64,000 bases of DNA, taken from Morchella semilibera (Eukaryota > Ascomycota > Pezizomycetes > Pezizales > Morchellaceae). Below the pieces are notes generated by a model. That model worked only from the letters and a program-made list of their open reading frames with translations. It did not search any database and had not been told where the DNA came from. Position numbers and translations under genes: made by a program. Position 1 is the stretch's first letter, and the number at the start of each line of letters is the position of its first letter. Shown piece by piece: positions 58,911-64,000 of the stretch. Where the stretch lies: the NCBI GenBank assembly GCA_009192285.1, contig WBVU01000012.1, positions 806,001 through 870,000 of the forward strand. Reading direction: 5' to 3'.

Positions 58911-59172
58911 TTCTCTCCGGCAAAAGACTTATATCCCACAGACGGGGACGGCTTTCTCTTGAGGTTAGTACGGGGTTGAACCCGAGCGGTAAAGACCACT
59001 ACCTAGATTTTACAATGGTTAGTAGGGGGGTTGAACCCGAGCGGTATCAGTAACGAGTGTGAACTCTATACCGCTCGGGCAGCCCCCAGTGACAGTATTT
59101 GTTATTTTATCGCTCTTGGCTGCGGCACGTCTACACAGAGACGCTAGCTTGGCAAGACCGCTGGCGGACCAC
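58911..59172 (-). repeat. Dispersed hairpin repeat, copy C
   Basis: Minus orientation, about 90% similar by eye to copy B over the central hairpin. The second tandem block at its 5' end is missing and both outer ends are eroded. It lies 1.5 kb from copy B in the same orientation. Confidence 0.7.
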
Positions 59173-59271
59173 GCAAAGGGCATACATCACGTGCTCGCGG
59201 GGCAATGAACACTGAGATTCCGCCAGTCATGTAAATTAAATCCATACTTGTCATATCTCTCCCCCCAAAGT

Positions 59272-59673
59272 ATGCCTGCATGGACCATAAACAAAACCCA
59301 ACTAATCCCCGCCACCGCCCACCAGTGCATCAACATGCTTTCTCCAGTCACGGCCTCGTACCATAACCTCTCCCGTAAAGATTGGGGCCATGCGCCGTAC
59401 AGCTACTTAAGCAGCCACAACGGAGAGAGTTCATCCTTCCCCATACCTACCCCCCCCCATCAATTACGCCTCGCAGGCTGGTCGCCTTGCGTACTTAAAG
59501 TATGTGCCTCTATTACCCATTTACGGGGCAGGGCTACACGGGATAAGTACATTCATCTGGTAGGTTCTGGTTTTGGGGGTGGTGGTAGAAGTACCCCCAG
59601 TATCCGGTGGCTCGTACGTGCGGTTTATCACCTACTTGTCGGTCTTATAGAGTCGGTTATATCGTGTACTTGA
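59272..59673 (+). CDS. Possible hypothetical protein, 133 aa
   Basis: Frame starting at ATG (MPAWTINKTQLIPATAHQCI), directly after repeat copy C. The product has no signal peptide and no known domain; the first about 75 residues look more protein-like than the Gly-rich end (GSGFGGGGRSTPS). A GTATGT follows CTTAAA near codon 77, so the true gene may be spliced there. It may also be a chance frame. Confidence 0.28.
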   Translation: MPAWTINKTQLIPATAHQCINMLSPVTASYHNLSRKDWGHAPYSYLSSHNGESSSFPIPTPPHQLRLAGWSPCVLKVCASITHLRGRATRDKYIHLVGSGFGGGGRSTPSIRWLVRAVYHLLVGLIESVISCT

Positions 59674-60522
59674 TTAGCCCAACTGCATGAAGAAGACGGA
59701 TCAACCGACGATGTGCATATAACTATGTTGGGGGAGTGTGGACGGGAGAAGTGAAGTGTTGTTTTGCGGAAGCTTCCACGCAGCAGCCATTCAATCTGCA
59801 ACCGCAACCCTAACCCTGAAACTACAACCTCTCCCTCGGTGTATCAGTCTTAAAGAAAAGCTACATAATTCTCGTCTCTCAAGGATAATTTTAATAAGTG
59901 AACGGAGACGGAAACGCGATCACCGGCCTACATTTGTCCGTTTTAATTTATCAATAATTGCAACTGGGTACGCATATGCATGTATATACACCCACGGCCG
60001 CCTGGTCGAACAATGATCACCACAGGCGTCATCTCTACATGTACTGTTTACTACATCAAGTGTATGTAACATGGACTCTTCTCGGGGGGTACACATATAC
60101 AGCTTGAGCAATGCATGCCGATATCACCACCACACACGCAAAAAACCCATTCGTCGCGATAAGTCTGGACGTGTTACTTCCTTTTCTCCTACTACTCCTC
60201 GAGTGCATGGCGATAGTGGTTTCCTTTTAATCTATATATAAGCTTACGTCTGTAGGAATTGTATATGGCTTTGGAGATGGTTTAAAAAACAGTTCAATAA
60301 TCAATCTCTACACCTGGACCGCGATTCTGAGACACATCAATTCCAAGATACAAGCTTATTTATACCGCCAGATATGTATATATCTATACTACACCCTCTA
60401 TAAACACCAAACCATGCATGCAACGAGCGCCCAAGACCCACAAAGGAAAACAGAGAAAAAAAGAGAAAGAAAAAAGAGAAAAGGCCAACAAAGTACAAAT
60501 CCACCTATAAGCTACCCACCCC

Positions 60523-61071
60523 CTAATTCCTCCTCTTCCCACCGACCTTAGACCTCATGGCCGGCCTCCTCTGCAGCTTCGCCGGCTTCCTCCCGGGCAC
60601 CCTGCCCTTCCCCTTACCCTTCCCGGGCGCCTTCCCCTTCCCCTTCCCCTTCGCCTTTGGCCTGCCCTTGACCTGCGGCCTCTTCACCCCGCCTTTCCCC
60701 TTCCCCTTCCCCTTCCCCTTCCCCTTCTGCGGCCTCCCCGGCCGGCCGACGACATTCTGGCCAGGCGCCGGCGCGAACTCCGCGCTCTGCGGCGGCGGGG
60801 GGACTACGGTTGGGGTGGAGGGGATGGGAACAGTGGGGGGGGGGATGGCGTCGCCGACGGTGTCGGTGAGGCCTGCGCCGGCCTCGTCGGCGGAGCCGAG
60901 CTCGCCGCCTGTGACGCTGGTGGCGCCGGTGTCTAGAGCGTTGGTGGCGCCGGTGTCTACTGTTAGAGCGCCGGCGCCGGGGGCCGCGGGGGGGGCCACG
61001 GGGGGGACCGCGGCTTGGGCGCTGGCGGTGAGTGCCACGAGGAGGAGGGCGAGGTAGGTCTTGGTCTGCAT
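60523..61071 (-). CDS. Secreted lysine/glycine-repeat protein, 182 aa
   Basis: A signal peptide (MQTKTYLALLLVALTASAQA) is followed by a Pro/Ala-rich and then Thr/Gly/Asp-rich linker without Cys (about 21-100). The strongly cationic second half has runs of GKGKGKGKG, RPKAKGKGKGKA and KGKGKGRVPGRKPAK, and ends MRSKVGGKRRN. The GC-rich coding DNA contrasts with its flanks. The secreted, highly basic low-complexity tail suggests binding to polyanions such as cell-wall polymers, membranes or nucleic acid (inference). The next gene upstream on the same strand (62268-62819) has the same architecture: signal peptide, linker, cationic Gly repeat. Upstream of the ATG lie the shared element at 61181-61205 and a TATA-like TATATAACC near 61270 (minus strand). 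Expansion or loss of the KG units by slippage is likely. Confidence 0.75.
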   Translation of the reverse strand: MQTKTYLALLLVALTASAQAAVPPVAPPAAPGAGALTVDTGATNALDTGATSVTGGELGSADEAGAGLTDTVGDAIPPPTVPIPSTPTVVPPPPQSAEFAPAPGQNVVGRPGRPQKGKGKGKGKGKGGVKRPQVKGRPKAKGKGKGKAPGKGKGKGRVPGRKPAKLQRRPAMRSKVGGKRRN

Positions 61072-61180
61072 TTTTGTGGCGGTGGGTTGCTTGTTTGTTT
61101 GGTAGGAGAAGGATAGAAGGAGATGTATAAAAAAAGACTAGCTTTTGGTAGTGTACTATAGAATCGAATAGAGAAGAAGA

Positions 61181-61205
61181 GAAAGGAGTGTCCAAGAGCG
61201 CAGCT
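61181..61205 (-). promoter_or_regulatory. Shared upstream element of secreted-protein genes (copy 3, diverged)
   Basis: On the minus strand: AGCTGCGCT, then about seven bases, then ACTCCTTTC, about 110 bases before the ATG at 61071. It differs from the others by one base in the first block and lacks the CATT in the second. Confidence 0.4.
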
Positions 61206-62267
61206 CGGAAGACTATGTGAAGGAATGTAAATGAGTGTGGTGGATGATGGTCAATGGAATGCGCGCGGAGGGGGGTTATATACACCCCTCGATCGATCCC
61301 GAACAGTCACCGCGCCGCTAGTACCGGGGTGTATACCTGATAGCCGCACACCGACGACGTCCGGTGCAGGTGTGGGCGGCGTTGGTGGCACCCGCTGTTT
61401 CCGGTGGCAGAGATCATTACCCCTGTGTGTGGCGGTGTGGTGTGGTGTGGCGCTGCAGGAGTGGCTGCGGGTGCACTGTTATGGCTGGAGCTGTTGGGAG
61501 AATATGTCTATTCTCTATCCCAGTATGTGGAATTATAGACTGTAGCTAGCCTGGAAATTAATTGGAATCAACACACACCATAGCGATCGATGTCGAGCTG
61601 CTCTACATGTACAGCCCCGTTCGAAAAGTCCTGGCCATGGCACCCCCGGGCCAAAAGTGCGAGGCCGGGTGTTTCTTCTATTTTACTGTGACTATAACAA
61701 AGGGCCATAGCTAACAATCTCGAGTATGCGCAGGAGAAACGGTCGTTTGTGGGTTCTATAGAAACAATATAGTAGGGACGGCGCTGTACGTACATGCAGC
61801 CACAGCCACAACCGCAACCACAGCCACAACCAATGCGGGCCATCAACACCAGCATTGACGCCCACTCTTTCCCCCTCCCCCCCTTTCTAGGCCTCTGTGG
61901 AGGCATGCATGTTATACGTAGAGATCTAGATCGATATGATGTGGCGGTTCAAACAATACTTACTGGGGTGTATTTACTCGAGCACTCTTGTAGACACAAC
62001 CAAATCACAACCAAATCACAACCAAATCACAGAAAACCCAAAATCAGATATAAAGAATTCATAATCACATTCCTATCCTATCCATCCTACCCATCCATCC
62101 ATCCTATCCTACCAATCCATGCAATCCAACGCCGCCCCAATGCTGCTGCTATGCTAATCCCACGCCCACCGGCACACATACAAAACATGAGACGAAAACA
62201 AAACAAAAGAAAAAAGAAAAAAGAAAACCCGCACCTAATACCCCCAGACAAGAGAAAAAAACAAAAC

Positions 62268-62819
62268 CTAATACTCAGGCGCCTCAGGCTCTGGCGCCGC
62301 AACCTCGTCCGCAGCCGGGGTAGCAGGAAGTGGCGGCGGCGCGGACGCACCACCAGGGCCCTTGGGCCCGCCGCGCGGTCCGCCACGCGGGCCGCCACGC
62401 GGGCCACCCTTCTTCGGCTTGCCACCCTTCTTCGGCTTGCCACCACGGGGCCCACCGCGGGGCCCACCGCGGGGCCCACCCTTCCCGGGTCGGCCGCGGG
62501 GCCCACCGCGGGGACCGCCACGGGGACCACCCTTTCCGGGCCGGCCGCGGCGGCCCCCCATGCCCTTTGGCGGCTTGCGGCCCATAGCGCCGCGGCCTGG
62601 GATCTTGCGCATTGGCGAGGGCAGGGCGTCGGGCATTGCCCAGCGGGCGGCGAGGACGGGGAGCTCGCGGGGGGCGACTTTGTTGTTGCTGGTGGCTTTC
62701 CGGGCGGGGGGGGGGGCTGCGCCGTCGTCGTCGTCGCCGAAGGAGACTTTGACGTTTTTTGCGGTGGCTGTTACGGCGAGGAGCGTCATGAGGAGGGCGA
62801 GGAGCTTTGGGGCGTGCAT
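62268..62819 (-). CDS. Secreted GGPR-repeat protein, 183 aa
   Basis: A signal peptide (MHAPKLLALLMTLLAVTATA) is followed by an acidic patch (GDDDDG), a linker with some ordered character (VLAARWAMPDALPSPMRKIPG), then a Gly/Arg/Pro repeat (GGPRGGPRGGPRGRPGKGGPR, GGKPKKGGKPKKGG, GGPRGGPRGGPKGPGG) and an acidic, Ala/Pro-rich end (EVAAPEPEAPEY). The RGG-like composition recalls nucleic-acid- or polyanion-binding low-complexity tails, but a secretion signal is present, so an extracellular or wall role is more likely (inference). No Cys. It shares architecture and the upstream element with the gene at 60523. Tandem DNA repeats make its exact length likely to vary between strains. Confidence 0.75.
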   Translation of the reverse strand: MHAPKLLALLMTLLAVTATAKNVKVSFGDDDDGAAPPPARKATSNNKVAPRELPVLAARWAMPDALPSPMRKIPGRGAMGRKPPKGMGGRRGRPGKGGPRGGPRGGPRGRPGKGGPRGGPRGGPRGGKPKKGGKPKKGGPRGGPRGGPRGGPKGPGGASAPPPLPATPAADEVAAPEPEAPEY

Positions 62820-62863
62820 TTTTTGGTTTGGTTTGGGGGTTTGGGGGTTTGGTTGTGGTGTGT

Positions 62864-62893
62864 AAAGAATGGAAGGTCTCTGCGAGCACAGCT
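62864..62893 (-). promoter_or_regulatory. Shared upstream element of secreted-protein genes (copy 4)
   Basis: On the minus strand: AGCTGTGCT, then CGCAGAGACCTTC, then CATTCTTT, ending 45 bases before the ATG at 62819. The first block is identical to copies 1 and 2. Confidence 0.5.
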
Positions 62894-64000
62894 GCGAGAT
62901 CTGAAGGAGTGAATGAATGTGTGTGTGTGAAGGAGTGTGGGTGAGTGAATGACTGGAGGAGAAAGGCAGAGGTGGGCAGGAGGTGGGTAGTTATACGGCG
63001 ACTGAGGCCTGACCGGTGGTGTTGGTTTCTTCATATCATGATCATATCGGTTGACAATTCGCTAACTAGAGAGAGAGACCGCAGCATCCGTAGAGTACCG
63101 GCCGGACAGACATTGCACTCGACTCCCCTGGACCCTTTCCCCAGACCGGTGTTAAAGATAGAACCCACACACCGGGGATCTGCGCAGGGATCAGTCTGGG
63201 CCGGTTAGCGAGCAGGTTACTTGCAGTAACTGTCGCCCGGTGGACGGGTGTTATTAACATGCTTATTATACATGCAGCCGGAGAGGAGAGTGCGGCGCGG
63301 GTTTAATTGTGCCTGTGTCGGTCGCCGGTGGTCCCGGGGCTGTGTGGAGATCTGATAAGACGGATTAGTAATCTGTGGGTCATGGTGGATCACTCGGTTT
63401 GGCTGCGAGTGATGGGAATTGACGTTGACTACAGAGGCGTCTGTAGAGATAGAGTCACGTAGGTTAACTACATGTAATCCCTGACTCTGTGTATGTAATT
63501 GTTGCCCTACACATACTGGCCCAGGTGTCATTGTGGTCCAACAAGTACTCAAGTACGTGTATCAATGGGTAGAGGCTTTGCAGTGTCTACAGATATGAAC
63601 CGGTGACAACCATAACTGTCCTTGTGTGTATGGAAAGCACCATTCAATCCCATAGCTCTAAGTAAGGACTGTATCCGTCCCGGCCTCGACGAAAAACACG
63701 GTCGGTCTACACCACCAGGGTTAGGTCTCGCCGCATCCTATTCCTGGCCCAGCGTGGGGGCGGGCTGATGTAAGCGGCAGATCTCACTCATGCATGTGTT
63801 CCGAGTGATGCCTTGTGGATAAACACCAGCCCGGAAGACTTCTGCGTACAATACTCACATCTACCGACCGACGGGCAAACCCCGCACAGCAAAGTAAAGC
63901 AATGTACCAGCCGGACGCGCGTCCCGATCGGAATACAGGGCCAGGGGTGTGTCTCCCACCGCAGGCACAGAGTTGCCGGTGCATCTGCGATGTGTGCGTA
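62894..64000. other. Promoter region and decayed flank up to the window end
   Basis: GT-rich stretch just upstream of the secreted-protein gene, a TATA-like TATAACTACC on the minus strand near 62986, one TACATGTA at 63469, and no convincing gene. Frames at 63217-63552 and 63784-63984 have no domain. Confidence 0.4.

Noticed and set aside
62362-62865. Long plus-strand frame opposite the GGPR-repeat gene
   Set aside because: It mirrors the repeat DNA of the minus-strand gene, lacks a signal peptide and a leader, and has no independent support. The same holds for 60557-61057 opposite the KGKG gene.

Overview
The window looks like nuclear DNA of a filamentous ascomycete (Pezizomycotina). The split genes have short introns of about 50-70 bases with GTAAGT/GTATGT-type donors and CTAAC-like branch sites. 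Recognisable families are a HAD hydrolase, C2H2 and RING zinc-finger proteins, an HsbA-type secreted protein and several small secreted proteins. Very long AT-richer intergenic stretches with decayed repeats suggest a repeat-rich genome such as those of Pezizomycetes (truffles, cup fungi). That placement is inference, not proof.

Layout. 1-833: 3' end of a disordered/coiled-coil gene cut by the window edge. 0.8-5.3 kb: long convergent intergenic region full of simple repeats. 5.3-6.2 kb: two-exon HAD-like phosphatase gene, minus strand. 9.1-9.8 kb: hypothetical coiled-coil gene. 13.6-18.6 kb: three hypothetical genes, two of them long disordered proteins, one with three internal YYxPSY...RPERTI repeats. 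23.0-23.7 kb: four-exon gene visible only after splicing. 27.7-28.0 kb: probable two-exon single-TM protein. 29.7-32.7 kb: tandem pair of three-exon C2H2 zinc-finger genes. 34.5-37.7 kb: a proline-rich gene and a RING-finger gene. 37.7-45.2 kb: mostly decayed DNA with a Tc1-like MITE. 45.2-45.9 kb: HsbA-family secreted protein. 48-63 kb: a district of small secreted proteins (48.1, 49.3, 56.1, 60.5 and 62.3 kb) mixed with hypothetical genes and three copies of one hairpin-rich repeat.

The most interesting signals are these. (1) The octamer TACATGTA occurs at least 38 times, against about one expected by chance, and in no predicted coding exon. (2) Four secreted-protein genes (48125+, 49314+, 61071-, 62819-) carry the same two-part element, AGCTGTGCT followed by a CATTCCTTT-like block, 20-130 bases before their start codons. 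This suggests a co-regulated set of mostly cationic secreted proteins. (3) A roughly 330-base dispersed repeat has a perfect 12-bp stem and boxes resembling pol III promoter elements. (4) Several genes appear only when exons are joined by hand.

How the genes work together: there is no metabolic cluster. The right half reads as a secretome district, with surface, cell-wall or host-facing proteins under a possibly shared promoter or leader element. The left half holds fungus-specific regulatory or structural proteins of unknown role.
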